Origin: Deltaproteobacteria bacterium | GTDB taxonomy: Bacteria > Desulfobacterota > DSM-4660 > Desulfatiglandales > Desulfatiglandaceae | Direction: 5' to 3' | Length of the DNA: 35,889 bases | Assembly: GCA_003646995.1 (NCBI GenBank) | Contig: QMLZ01000006.1 | Coordinates: 1 to 35,889 of the forward strand | Shown: positions 15,286-23,712 of the stretch, in pieces | How positions within the stretch are numbered: the first letter of the stretch is position 1 | Layout of the letters: every line of letters begins with the position of its first letter | Position numbers and translations under genes: made by a program | Notes under the pieces: model-generated | The model's database searches: none | The model's input: only the letters and a program-made list of their open reading frames with translations | Told to the model about the DNA's origin: nothing

Positions 15286-16329
15286 GTGAAAATTCGAGCC
15301 ATACGTACAAAGGTGGTCTTTTGCATCGTGCTCTTTGCCGCTATACTTTTTTCCGGGCTAGCCCTGGCAGGGGGCTATTACCACATAGTACAGGAGGGAG
15401 ACACGCTATGGGACATATGTGAGAAATATTATGGGAATCCCTGGCTTTGGCCCAAGTTGTGGGAAATGAACCCCTTCATCACTAACCCGAACCTTTTGAA
15501 ACCTGGTGACAAAATAAAACTTACCGAGGAAGCGCCCTTTATCCGCCCTGCCGCCAAGGAGGAAAACGCCGGTCCAGAAAAGGTGGAGGCGTCCCCTCGG
15601 GAGGTCAAGCAAGTTAATTGGTGGTCAAAAGGAATAGACGTGTCGCAACTGACTAATGTTAAGGCCATTGGATACCTTTCTTATGACAAGCCTGTCCCGC
15701 TTGGGTCGATAATAGCAGCGGACCAAGAACGTCTGATCCTTCATGAAGGCGATACGGTTATTATTGAGCTGCAGGATTTCTCGCCGAGGGTTGGAGATTT
15801 GGTATGGGCCTATAGGGTCTCGCGAAAACTCAAGCACCCTCATAGAGATGAGCTGGTTGGTTATGCGGTTTCAATTATTGGGAACTTGAAAGTAACAAAA
15901 GCCTTGGAGAATTCACGGTATCAAGCGATCATAAATGAAAGTTTCAGGGACGTCCGTGTTGGGGATTTATTGACAATGTATAGGCCGGTTTCGCCCTGTG
16001 TCATCCCAACGCCTGCGCCAGAGGGTTTGGATATGGAGGTGCTGGCAACCAAGGATCTGGTGGAGATCGTAGGTCAGTTCACAGTGGTGTATATAGAGCA
16101 TGGTTCCCAACAAGGGCTCCGAAGGGGTAATCTCTTTGAAGTAGTAAGGCCTCGCGAAGGCCTGCCGGACCTTGTTATTGGATATGTATTGCTTTTGGAT
16201 ACGCGGCCCAACACATCTGTGGGTATTGTGGTAGAGTCTTTGCGGCCTTTTTACAGGGGCTCGAAGCTGAGGCCCCTTAATTGGGGTGAGGCCCCCCATT
16301 ATCTATCACAGATGCAGCCTTGCAGTTAG
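15286..16329 (+). CDS. Secreted LysM-domain protein
   Basis: About 347 residues. GTG 15286 is chosen because AGGGGGTG lies six bases upstream and a signal peptide follows at once: a basic start, a hydrophobic core and ALA before the mature GGYYH. The first mature segment is a LysM domain (YHIVQEGDTLWDICEKYYGN through NLLKPGDKIKL), which binds peptidoglycan. The remaining ~250 residues are beta-rich, with repeated 'VGDLV/VGDLL' turns, and of no named family known to me. Proteins of this plan often precede dprA-topA in Desulfobacterota. It is probably a periplasmic, wall-binding protein. Confidence 0.85.
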   Translation: MKIRAIRTKVVFCIVLFAAILFSGLALAGGYYHIVQEGDTLWDICEKYYGNPWLWPKLWEMNPFITNPNLLKPGDKIKLTEEAPFIRPAAKEENAGPEKVEASPREVKQVNWWSKGIDVSQLTNVKAIGYLSYDKPVPLGSIIAADQERLILHEGDTVIIELQDFSPRVGDLVWAYRVSRKLKHPHRDELVGYAVSIIGNLKVTKALENSRYQAIINESFRDVRVGDLLTMYRPVSPCVIPTPAPEGLDMEVLATKDLVEIVGQFTVVYIEHGSQQGLRRGNLFEVVRPREGLPDLVIGYVLLLDTRPNTSVGIVVESLRPFYRGSKLRPLNWGEAPHYLSQMQPCS

Positions 16330-16384
16330 AACATTGCAATTAGCATTTCCTAACCTTGCGTAGTTGCCAGCGCCAAGAAAATGC

Positions 16385-16414
16385 TTGACTAGGGTGAGAT
16401 CTCTGCTTTATAAA
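16385..16414 (+). promoter_or_regulatory. Candidate dprA promoter
   Basis: TTGACT, 18 bases, TATAAA: five of six -35 and five of six -10 consensus bases. Transcription would start near 16421, which fits the dprA ATG at 16461 better than the in-frame GTG at 16428. Confidence 0.5.
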
Positions 16415-16460
16415 CCTCCATCCCTAAGTGTTTAACCAACCCTTCAACTGTTGTCTCTTC

Positions 16461-17576
16461 ATGAGTAGTAACTTAGACGCAGATAGCCAGTTTGATTGGC
16501 TTGCCCTATACTCAGTGGAGGGCCTGGGTAATGTGGGTGCCCATTGTTTGCTCCGGACCTACAATGACCCGGTAAATATTTTCAGGGCGTCATACAAAGA
16601 GCTTGAAGAAGTTGAAGGAGTAAGTAAGCAGGCGGTACGGAATATTGTTGAACGGCGGTTTGCGTTAGATCCTGAAAAAGAGGTCAGGAGGGTAGAGAAG
16701 GCAGGAGCCAGAATTATACCGTTTAATTCAAAAGAGTATCCTCCTTACCTGCGGGAAATTCACGATCCTCCTATTATTCTATACGCAAAAGGGCTGATCA
16801 TTCCTGTGCAATTGCCCTTTATTGCTGTGGTTGGCTCACGCAATCCAACTCACTATGGCAACAAGGTAGCGATGCAGCTCGGAAAGGCCCTTGCTGAGGC
16901 AGGGGTCGGAGTGGTAAGTGGTATGGCAAGAGGGATAGACGGCGCCTCCCAGTGGGGTTGCCTCAATGGAGGAGGATACACAATAGGCGTAATTGGTACA
17001 GGACTTGATGTTATCTATCCCGCCTCCAACAAGAAGTTGTTTGAGGCGGTGTGGGAAAAGGGCACAGTGATTTCTGAGTTTCCCATGGGTACTTCGCCTG
17101 AGGCTAGGCACTTTCCCATCCGTAACCGCATCATAAGCGGAATATCAATGGGTGTGCTTGTAGTAGAGGCCACGAGAAAAAGTGGCTCTCTCATAACAGC
17201 AGGACAGGCCTTGGAACAGGGTCGTGATGTGTTTGCAGTACCGGGGAGCATATTTTCTCCGCGGAGTGAGGGAACCCACTTTCTCATCAAGCAAGGGGCC
17301 AAGCTGGTGGACAGGATCGAGGATATCTTAGAGGACTTGTTGCAACAGGAATCTGGTGAAGGCGCAAAGAGCAGCTCGTTTACGAAGGATCCCGTGTTGT
17401 TCAGAGACAGAGGAGAAGAAAAAATTTATGAATTTCTGGGCGATTATCCAAAACACATAGACGAGATAGTACGAGAACTCCGGCTGGAACCAGGGGAGGC
17501 GGCCGGTATGTTGCTCAACATGGAACTGAGCGGCTTGATCAAGCAATTACCGGGCAAGATGTTCGTACGAGCTTAG
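16461..17576 (+). CDS. dprA: DNA-processing protein DprA
   Basis: About 371 residues from ATG 16461. DprA binds incoming single-stranded DNA and loads RecA in natural transformation; many non-competent bacteria also keep it. A helix-hairpin-helix region (GLGNVGAHCLL, VEGVSKQAVRNI) is followed by the Rossmann-like core with VVGSRNPTHYG, VVSGMARGIDGASQWG, GVIGTGLDVIYP, FPIRNRIISG and KSGSLITAGQALEQGRDVFAVPG. A C-terminal winged-helix segment (about 300-371) is the DprA_WH domain. It lies directly before topA, a common arrangement. The ribosome site is weak; a GTG 11 codons upstream is the alternative start. Confidence 0.94.
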   Translation: MSSNLDADSQFDWLALYSVEGLGNVGAHCLLRTYNDPVNIFRASYKELEEVEGVSKQAVRNIVERRFALDPEKEVRRVEKAGARIIPFNSKEYPPYLREIHDPPIILYAKGLIIPVQLPFIAVVGSRNPTHYGNKVAMQLGKALAEAGVGVVSGMARGIDGASQWGCLNGGGYTIGVIGTGLDVIYPASNKKLFEAVWEKGTVISEFPMGTSPEARHFPIRNRIISGISMGVLVVEATRKSGSLITAGQALEQGRDVFAVPGSIFSPRSEGTHFLIKQGAKLVDRIEDILEDLLQQESGEGAKSSSFTKDPVLFRDRGEEKIYEFLGDYPKHIDEIVRELRLEPGEAAGMLLNMELSGLIKQLPGKMFVRA

Positions 17577-17652
17577 GCTTTTTGGGTTTGTTAGTATTTG
17601 TAAGTATAGCCTCTTGAATTGGAGGGTATATTCCCTGAAGCGAAAGGAAAAT

Positions 17653-20064
17653 ATGGCCAAGAATCTTCTTATTGTTGAGTCTCCTACGAAAGTAAGAACA
17701 TTGAAAAAATACTTGCCCAAGGACTTTGATGTGATGGCTTCTGTAGGGCATGTGAAAGACCTGCCTGTGAACAAATTGGGCGTCGACATCCAAGCGGGAT
17801 TCAAACCAGAATATGTTGTAATTAAGGGAAAGGGCAAGGTCCTAAAAGCGCTTAAAGAGGCAGGCAAAAAGGCTGATGTTATATATCTGGGGCCCGACCC
17901 GGACCGCGAAGGCGAGGCTATTGCCTGGCACATAGCAGAGGAGCTGAATGGCAAAAAAAAGAAAATTTTTCGTGTGCTTTTCAATGAACTCACACCCAAG
18001 GCGATTCAGGACGCAATAGCTTCCCCCCAAGGACTGAATAAGGAGAAGTTTGAATCCCAGCAGGCGAGAAGGATATTGGACCGCTTGGTGGGCTACCAGA
18101 TTTCCCCTCTGCTGTGGACAAAGGTTAAACGGGGCTTGAGCGCAGGGCGAGTCCAATCGGTTGCCCTGAAAATGATTTGTGACAGGGAAAGGGAGATTTT
18201 CAGCTTTGTACCAGAGGAATACTGGTCTGTTACAGCCCACCTTGAGGCGGAACAACCTCCTCCCTTCAAAGCGAGACTCTTTCGATGGAAGGGGAAAAAG
18301 GTTGAGTTAGGCAATGAGGAGGAAGTAAAAGCAATACTCAGGGCCTTGGAAGGAAAAGAGTTCCGGGTTCTTAAGGTTACAAAGAAGAAGAAAAAAAAGA
18401 ACCCTCCTCCGCCTTTCATTACCAGTCAGCTTCAACAAGAGGCCTATAAAAGGCTCGGATTTTCCGCAAAGAAAACAATGTCCATCGCCCAGAATCTATA
18501 TGAGGGGGTGGAGCTAGGGCCACGGGGTCAAGTGGGCTTGATCACTTATATGCGTACTGACTCCTTCAGGATAGCCGAGGATGCCATTTTTGCTGTGAGA
18601 GAGTATATAAAGGGTGCCTACGGGAATGAATTTGTGCCTGAAAAGCCAAACCTGTTTCGAAGTCCCAAGGGGGCTCAGGAGGCCCATGAGGCCATCCGGC
18701 CTACTGCTATTGAACTGAGCCCGGACGAGGTAGCCTCCTTTTTGAATAAGGACCAGCTAGCCTTATACTCTCTCATTTGGAGGCGGTTTGTGGCTTGTCA
18801 GATGGCCCCGGCCGAGTATCACCAAACCCAGGTTGATATTGAGGCAGGGGAAGCAATTTTTCGCGCCTCAGGTAGCATTATGACCTTCAAGGGTTTCACA
18901 ATAGTTTACGTTGAAGAAGATAACTCAACCGCAACCGGCAAGCAGGAGGAAGGGATGCTACCTCCCCTCAAGAAAAACCAGGTGCTCAAACTTGAGAAAC
19001 TCGAGCCTGCCCAGCACTTCACCCAGCCTCCCCCCAGGTTTACAGAGGCAACTCTAATAAAAGCGCTGGAAGAAAATGGCATCGGCAGGCCATCGACTTA
19101 CGCCACGATCATTTCAAACATTAATCAACGAGACTATGTAAAGCAGGAGAAGGGTCGGTTCAGGCCAACAGAGCTAGGATTCTTGGTAACTGATCTGCTG
19201 GTGAAAAATTTTCCACAAATAATGGATATTCATTTTACCGCCCAAATGGAGCAGGACCTTGATAAGATAGAAAGGGGACAGGTCAAATGGATAAAGGTGC
19301 TGAAAAAGTTCTATGAGACCTTTGAGCAAAGTGTTGAGAAGGCAAAGAAAGAGATGAAGGCGGAGCTTCCCGCGGGGCTGGATTGCCCTGTGTGCGGCAG
19401 ACCGATGGTAATTAAGTCAGGGAAAAATGGCCTGTTTCTAGCTTGTTCAAGTTACCCGGAATGCACCCATACATCAAACTTTGAGAGAGATGAAAAGGGT
19501 AGAATCATCACGGAAAAGGAACCTGAAATTAGTGAAGTAGAAGAAAGATGCGAAAAATGCGGGCGCCCCATGGTAGTGAAACGCGGGAGGTTTGGCCCCT
19601 TCCTGGCTTGTTCTGGATATCCAGAATGCAAGAACACCAAGAGCCTCAATGGCACAGCCGGCATTGATAACGGCGAGCCTCCCCCAGGCCAATCCATATG
19701 CAAGGTCTGCGGTGGGAAGATGGTGGTAAAAGTGAGTAGAAAGGGGCAAAGGTTCTTGGCGTGTGAAAATTATCCCAAATGCACAAATACCGAATCCCTG
19801 AGTACGGGAGTGCCGTGTCCCCAAGAGGGATGCAGCGGCACATTGGTGGAGCGGGCTTCCAAGAAAGGGAAAAGATTTTACGGTTGTGATCAATACCCTA
19901 ATTGTAGGTTTGTAATATGGGACGAGCCTTCCAATGAGACATGTCCTGTATGTGGTACAAAGGTTATGGTGATAAAGAGGGACAAGGAGGGTAATGTAAG
20001 ATTGGCTTGCAGGAACAAGGAGTGTGGCTTTACGCGTCCCCTTGACAGCTCCTCAGACGCGTGA
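17653..20064 (+). CDS. topA: DNA topoisomerase I (type IA)
   Basis: 803 residues from ATG 17653, preceded by AAAGGAAA. Relaxes negative supercoils through a transient 5'-phosphotyrosine link. The TOPRIM domain has the LLIVESPTK block (Glu9) and DPDREGE with acidic D82, D84 and E86; the active-site Tyr is Y299 in GLITYMRTDS; the NGIGRPSTYA block is near 475. The C-terminus carries five four-cysteine zinc ribbons, beginning at about C578, C633, C683, C722 and C764. The coding end overlaps the convergent endonuclease V gene by 35 bases. Confidence 0.97.
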   Translation: MAKNLLIVESPTKVRTLKKYLPKDFDVMASVGHVKDLPVNKLGVDIQAGFKPEYVVIKGKGKVLKALKEAGKKADVIYLGPDPDREGEAIAWHIAEELNGKKKKIFRVLFNELTPKAIQDAIASPQGLNKEKFESQQARRILDRLVGYQISPLLWTKVKRGLSAGRVQSVALKMICDREREIFSFVPEEYWSVTAHLEAEQPPPFKARLFRWKGKKVELGNEEEVKAILRALEGKEFRVLKVTKKKKKKNPPPPFITSQLQQEAYKRLGFSAKKTMSIAQNLYEGVELGPRGQVGLITYMRTDSFRIAEDAIFAVREYIKGAYGNEFVPEKPNLFRSPKGAQEAHEAIRPTAIELSPDEVASFLNKDQLALYSLIWRRFVACQMAPAEYHQTQVDIEAGEAIFRASGSIMTFKGFTIVYVEEDNSTATGKQEEGMLPPLKKNQVLKLEKLEPAQHFTQPPPRFTEATLIKALEENGIGRPSTYATIISNINQRDYVKQEKGRFRPTELGFLVTDLLVKNFPQIMDIHFTAQMEQDLDKIERGQVKWIKVLKKFYETFEQSVEKAKKEMKAELPAGLDCPVCGRPMVIKSGKNGLFLACSSYPECTHTSNFERDEKGRIITEKEPEISEVEERCEKCGRPMVVKRGRFGPFLACSGYPECKNTKSLNGTAGIDNGEPPPGQSICKVCGGKMVVKVSRKGQRFLACENYPKCTNTESLSTGVPCPQEGCSGTLVERASKKGKRFYGCDQYPNCRFVIWDEPSNETCPVCGTKVMVIKRDKEGNVRLACRNKECGFTRPLDSSSDA

Positions 20065-20713
20065 CCAGATTGTGGGCCGCCCTAATGGGCTCTGGGAGTC
20101 GGTATTTGGTTGTGCAAGATAAGACCAGTATTCTCGAATCTGCGAGCGAAATCCCATACCCTGGTGATACAAACACGGGTTTTACGCCTTTCCTGGTTCT
20201 CAATACAACACCCACTTGCTCGCCGTTGTCCATCAGAGGTGAGTAGTCTCCCTTTCTTGGGCCCACTTGCCCATGGGTTCCAATAAGTCGGCTTTTGGCG
20301 CATCCAATTGTTGGCTTGTCCAACAATATCCCAAGATGCGTGGCAATACCCATCCTTCGAGGATGAGCTATGCCCTGGCCATCGCATATAAAAACGTCAG
20401 GTTGGATAGTTAATCTCTCAATGGCTTTACAGAGCAAAGGTATTTCTCTAAAGCTGAGCAGCCCAGGAATGTATGGAAAAGTCACTTGCCCCTTGGCGGA
20501 CTGCTCCTCGATAACCTGTAGATCGGGGAATGAAAACACCACCACTCCGGCCCAGCCTGAGCGGGAGCCTTTGGAAACCGATACATCAACGCCCGCAACG
20601 TACTTGGGAGTGGGAAGGACGAGGTCGAAAACCAATCTCTTTCTTAATTCTTTTTGGATTTTTACAGCTTGCTGGTATGAGACATTCCAAGGGTGTAGTG
20701 CGCGGACAATCAT
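20030..20713 (-). CDS. nfi: Endonuclease V
   Basis: 227 residues. Cuts near deaminated bases, mainly deoxyinosine, to start repair. The catalytic acids are visible: D43 in VAGVDVS, E90 in YIPGLLSFRE and D111 in CDGQGIAHPRR. The start overlaps the stop of the response regulator gene by four bases (ATGA), so the pair is translationally coupled, an unusual partner for a repair enzyme. The 3' end overlaps topA on the other strand. Confidence 0.95.
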   Translation of the reverse strand: MIVRALHPWNVSYQQAVKIQKELRKRLVFDLVLPTPKYVAGVDVSVSKGSRSGWAGVVVFSFPDLQVIEEQSAKGQVTFPYIPGLLSFREIPLLCKAIERLTIQPDVFICDGQGIAHPRRMGIATHLGILLDKPTIGCAKSRLIGTHGQVGPRKGDYSPLMDNGEQVGVVLRTRKGVKPVFVSPGYGISLADSRILVLSCTTKYRLPEPIRAAHNLVTRLRSCQGDA

Positions 20714-21213
20714 CCTTCTGTTTCAGCCCTTTTGAGCTCTTCTTCGAACTCCTGGAAGAACCTGTCCTTTTCTTTCCAATCAGGGCCAAAGCGTCTATTG
20801 AAGTATGATTCCATGCGGTCAAACAGTTTCTTCCACAGCGGTTTGCCTTCCCCTAGGATAAGGTCTTCCAAGAAATCCCGAAGTTCTGCTATTTTTTCCT
20901 TAGGGAGAAAGGTGACAGCACCCAACTTGATCGATTTCTTGAGGGCTTCTGGAGTAAGGGCGTGGGCTGTAAGCATTACTGTGGGAAATCCACGTGATAC
21001 CGAAGTTTTCAATAATTCAAAGCCATTTACGCCCATTATGTCAAGTATCACTATATCATATGTATAACTGAGGAGGTACTGCAGAGCCGTATCATAGTCC
21101 TTTGCAGTGTGCACCAAGCACATGTCAAGCTCTTCCTTTACGGTCTCCAACACGTCGGGCTCATCATCCACAACAAGCACTATTTTGTTTTTCAAAGGGC
21201 TTTCGGAAGTCAT
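20710..21213 (-). CDS. Response regulator with helical C-terminal tail
   Basis: 167 residues. A complete receiver domain occupies about 9-125: acidic pair D16/D17, phospho-acceptor D58 (DIVILDIMG), T82 (MLTAH) and K105 (FLPKEK). After it comes a ~40-residue charged helical tail with no DNA-binding or enzymatic domain. It would therefore work through protein contact. No histidine kinase is encoded nearby. An AAGGAGGT site precedes the ATG by 11 bases. Confidence 0.88.
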   Translation of the reverse strand: MTSESPLKNKIVLVVDDEPDVLETVKEELDMCLVHTAKDYDTALQYLLSYTYDIVILDIMGVNGFELLKTSVSRGFPTVMLTAHALTPEALKKSIKLGAVTFLPKEKIAELRDFLEDLILGEGKPLWKKLFDRMESYFNRRFGPDWKEKDRFFQEFEEELKRAETEG

Positions 21214-21423
21214 GGCTCAGTGCTACCTCCTTAGTATTTGATTGCCAGCCGGGATGTTATTACGCCTTATATCAGAGATTTTAAAACCGGTCAAAACAAA
21301 TAACACAGGGTTGCGGTTTTCTATTTTTCCTTGCATACTCAATGGTGGATGGTTAATCTAAGAACCAGCCAGGAGTCCGGGGATTTGGCCAAAGCCTAAA
21401 TAGGAAAAACTAAAATAAGCAAG

Positions 21424-21531
21424 ATGAAAAATTCTGCCAAACAAAAGAAAAAAGCAGGTTGGTGGCAACGTTTCCTTGATCGCCTCGCCAAGGCAAATGA
21501 GCAAGCCTTGAGCAGCGGCTGCCGTACCTGA
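21424..21531 (+). CDS. Putative 35-residue small protein
   Basis: A short frame starting MKNSAKQKKKAGWWQRFLDR and ending in SSGCRT. A Lys-rich start, a Trp-Trp pair and an amphipathic Leu/Ala helix with a lone C-terminal Cys give a composition unlike random sequence. No good Shine-Dalgarno site is placed; AGGAAA lies about 20 bases upstream. It stands alone in a 360-base gap between two minus-strand genes. It could be a membrane-active or modified peptide, but the function is unknown. Confidence 0.45.
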   Translation: MKNSAKQKKKAGWWQRFLDRLAKANEQALSSGCRT

Positions 21532-21575
21532 GGAATAAAGCCGAGTGGTACTGGAAGTATCCTGAAAAAGCCCAA

Positions 21576-22205
21576 TTAAAGTCCCTTTATTTTCTCTATA
21601 TCCTCTTGCTTGAGGCTGCGCGCCTTCCCCTGTGTCAAGAGGTATATGTGGGCGGCCTCTTCCACTTCCTCTGCAATATTTACAGCATGCGAATAGGTTT
21701 TGCCCAACGCGATCAAACCATGATTTTGTAAAAGCAAGGCATTTATCCCTTCCGATACCAGTACCTTGCCTACTGCTTCTGTGAGTTCTTTGCTGCCCGG
21801 CACCAGGAAGGGAAGCATGGGTAAAGGATAGGCGAAATATACAAATCCCGGGGTTAGGGGAGGTATTGAGTCAGGACCAGGCTCTAGCATACAAGAGGCT
21901 GCGATAATATGGGCACCGTGTACATGGCAACTTACTTTGATATCTGGGCGTATTTTCAAAAGAGCGAGGTGTACAGGCGCATCCTTGGTAACAGGGGGTC
22001 CTTCAATCAATACCTGATTTGCATCCAGTACTGAGATTTTGTCTCTATCCACATCTCGGAGGGAATACCCCGTCGGGGTAAGCAAGAAAAACTCTCCAGC
22101 TCGAGCGCAAAGGTTTCCTCCGACCCCGGATACTAGTCCCTTCTCATAAAGAATATGGCATGCCCTGGCAAAATCCCTTTTTTCTTGCTCAAGACTTCGT
22201 CTCAA
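21576..22205 (-). CDS. Class II aldolase/adducin family protein
   Basis: About 209 residues. TTG 22205 is preferred because GGGGAGG lies six bases upstream. The fold is that of L-fuculose-phosphate aldolase/ribulose-5-phosphate epimerase: SGVGGNLCAR near the N-terminus, LTPTGY, the zinc pair in CHVHGAH and a third His in LLLQNHGLIALG. The usual catalytic Glu of the SSE block is replaced by Asp (VTKDAPVH). It probably cleaves or rearranges a phosphorylated sugar, or a methylthio-sugar, but the substrate cannot be assigned. It is monocistronic. Confidence 0.85.
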   Translation of the reverse strand: MRRSLEQEKRDFARACHILYEKGLVSGVGGNLCARAGEFFLLTPTGYSLRDVDRDKISVLDANQVLIEGPPVTKDAPVHLALLKIRPDIKVSCHVHGAHIIAASCMLEPGPDSIPPLTPGFVYFAYPLPMLPFLVPGSKELTEAVGKVLVSEGINALLLQNHGLIALGKTYSHAVNIAEEVEEAAHIYLLTQGKARSLKQEDIEKIKGL

Positions 22206-22286
22206 TTCCGTCCTCCCCAAAAAATGTTTTCACCTTACATAGAATTTTCGAGCTAGTTTCTCAAGCCCAAAGAATCTGCTTTATCC

Positions 22287-22316
22287 TTGACGGTAACGAA
22301 ACTGCTATGGGATAGT
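22287..22316 (+). promoter_or_regulatory. Candidate promoter of the 22394-23583 genes
   Basis: TTGACG, 18 bases, GATAGT: five of six -35 and four of six -10 bases, about 80 bases upstream of the ATG at 22394. Confidence 0.35.
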
Positions 22317-22393
22317 AAACTATTATTGTAGAGCGTTTGCTCGTCGTTTAGGGAATCGGGTAACTCGGGAGAATAAAAAATTAGGAGCAATTT

Positions 22394-22732
22394 ATGCATG
22401 ATTCAACAAAAGGTTCTAGCATTGTAGCAACCATAAGAAATCAATATGATCCATCTCAAGAGGTTAGTATCCTATATTTGGCCGCTGACAATGGATTCGC
22501 TACGTCTGGAATAATGGAGCATTTCGGGCTTAGAGAGATCTTTATTCCTGCATATATGGTGGTGCAGGATCTGGAACTCATGGGGACCATTGTGGCCGTA
22601 ATTCTCGAGGAGATATCCCGAGCCCACGAATCTGAGGGGGTATTTCAGTACAGTCCCTATTTGGAGGTAATGGGTAAGGAATACACAATGAAAGAGAGTG
22701 GTGAATACATGATGTTGGAGGAGGCAATATAG
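22394..22732 (+). CDS. Hypothetical protein (112 aa)
   Basis: 112 residues, acidic, no signal peptide, membrane helix or Cys motif. TTAGGAGCAATTT before the ATG is a good ribosome site. The central part (EHFGLREIFIPAYMVVQDLELMG and a following helix) looks like an alpha/beta fold, but I do not recognise the family. The FAH-family gene follows after 26 bases, so they are probably one operon. Confidence 0.65.
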   Translation: MHDSTKGSSIVATIRNQYDPSQEVSILYLAADNGFATSGIMEHFGLREIFIPAYMVVQDLELMGTIVAVILEEISRAHESEGVFQYSPYLEVMGKEYTMKESGEYMMLEEAI

Positions 22733-22758
22733 TTGTTGCTTGGGGAGGGTGGAAAGAC

Positions 22759-23583
22759 ATGAAGATCTCCCAATATTACGCTGCTGATGGCTCTACCAAA
22801 GTAGCCTTGGTAAGGGAGGGTAAGCTGTATCCTCTACTGTTCGAAGGAGATATGATAGATCTTATAAAAAGAGGGCTTGACATTGTGCATGATAATCAAG
22901 GTTATTTGCCCAGCGAGGTTAGTTTTGCCCCCGCTGTGTCTAAGCCAAGCAAAATAATTGCACTGGGCCTCAACTATAAGGACCATGCAGATGAAAGCAA
23001 GGGAGCTGTGCCTGAAAATCCTCTGGTATTTGCGAAATTCCCCAACAGTTTGATAGGGCACATGGGCACAATCACATGGAGTCCAAGAATTACAAGGAAG
23101 GTTGATTACGAGGCAGAACTTGCAGTGGTAATTGGAAGAGAAACAAAGAATTGTCCGCCCGACAAGGCCCTTGACAGTGTGTTTGGTTACACATGTGCCA
23201 ATGACGTGAGTGCGCGGGATTTGCAGTTTGGAGACGGCCAATGGGTGAGGGGTAAATCCTTGGATACCTTTTGTCCTTTAGGTCCATGGATAGTAACAGC
23301 AGATGAGTTACCCGATCCCAACAATCTCAAGATATCCTGTCGGCTCAATGGCCAGACCATGCAGGAAAGCAATACATCAAACATGATCTTCGGCGTAACA
23401 GATATAATAAGCTTCCTTTCCCGCCATTTTACACTCTACCCCGGAGACGTGATCCTCACAGGTACGCCAAGCGGGGTAGGGGCATTTCGAAAACCCTCGA
23501 TATACCTAAGAGACGGCGACGAGGTAAATATTGAAATCCAGGGCATCGGCACCCTGTCAAATTTTTGCGAGGAAACAGGCTAA
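22759..23583 (+). CDS. Fumarylacetoacetate hydrolase (FAH) family protein
   Basis: 274 residues. The family catalyses hydrolysis, decarboxylation or isomerisation of 2-oxo acids with a bound divalent metal. Seen here are IIALGLNYKDHADE, the metal-binding DYEAELAVVIG, NDVSARDLQ, KSLDTFCPLGPWI and the closing LTGTPSGVG. A short N-terminal extension domain (1-65) is present, as in 2-hydroxyhepta-2,4-diene-1,7-dioate isomerase-like members. The substrate is unknown. GGGAGGGTGGAAAGAC precedes the ATG. Confidence 0.9.
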   Translation: MKISQYYAADGSTKVALVREGKLYPLLFEGDMIDLIKRGLDIVHDNQGYLPSEVSFAPAVSKPSKIIALGLNYKDHADESKGAVPENPLVFAKFPNSLIGHMGTITWSPRITRKVDYEAELAVVIGRETKNCPPDKALDSVFGYTCANDVSARDLQFGDGQWVRGKSLDTFCPLGPWIVTADELPDPNNLKISCRLNGQTMQESNTSNMIFGVTDIISFLSRHFTLYPGDVILTGTPSGVGAFRKPSIYLRDGDEVNIEIQGIGTLSNFCEETG

Positions 23584-23611
23584 ACAATCCTGGTGGGATC
23601 ATGGGATGGAG

Positions 23612-23645
23612 GGGTGCCCGTAGCTCGGACCACCCAGTTTTGTCT
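23612..23645 (+). terminator. Candidate terminator after the FAH gene
   Basis: GGGTG and CACCC form an outer stem and CCG/CGG an inner stem with a small bulge; TTTTGTCTTT follows. It starts 29 bases after the FAH gene stop and could serve both convergent transcripts. Confidence 0.4.
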
Positions 23646-23712
23646 TTCCAGGCATTCATTCAAGTATAATTAGATGAAGGCCAACCTTAGTGGCTTCTGG
23701 ATGCGAGCTGTT

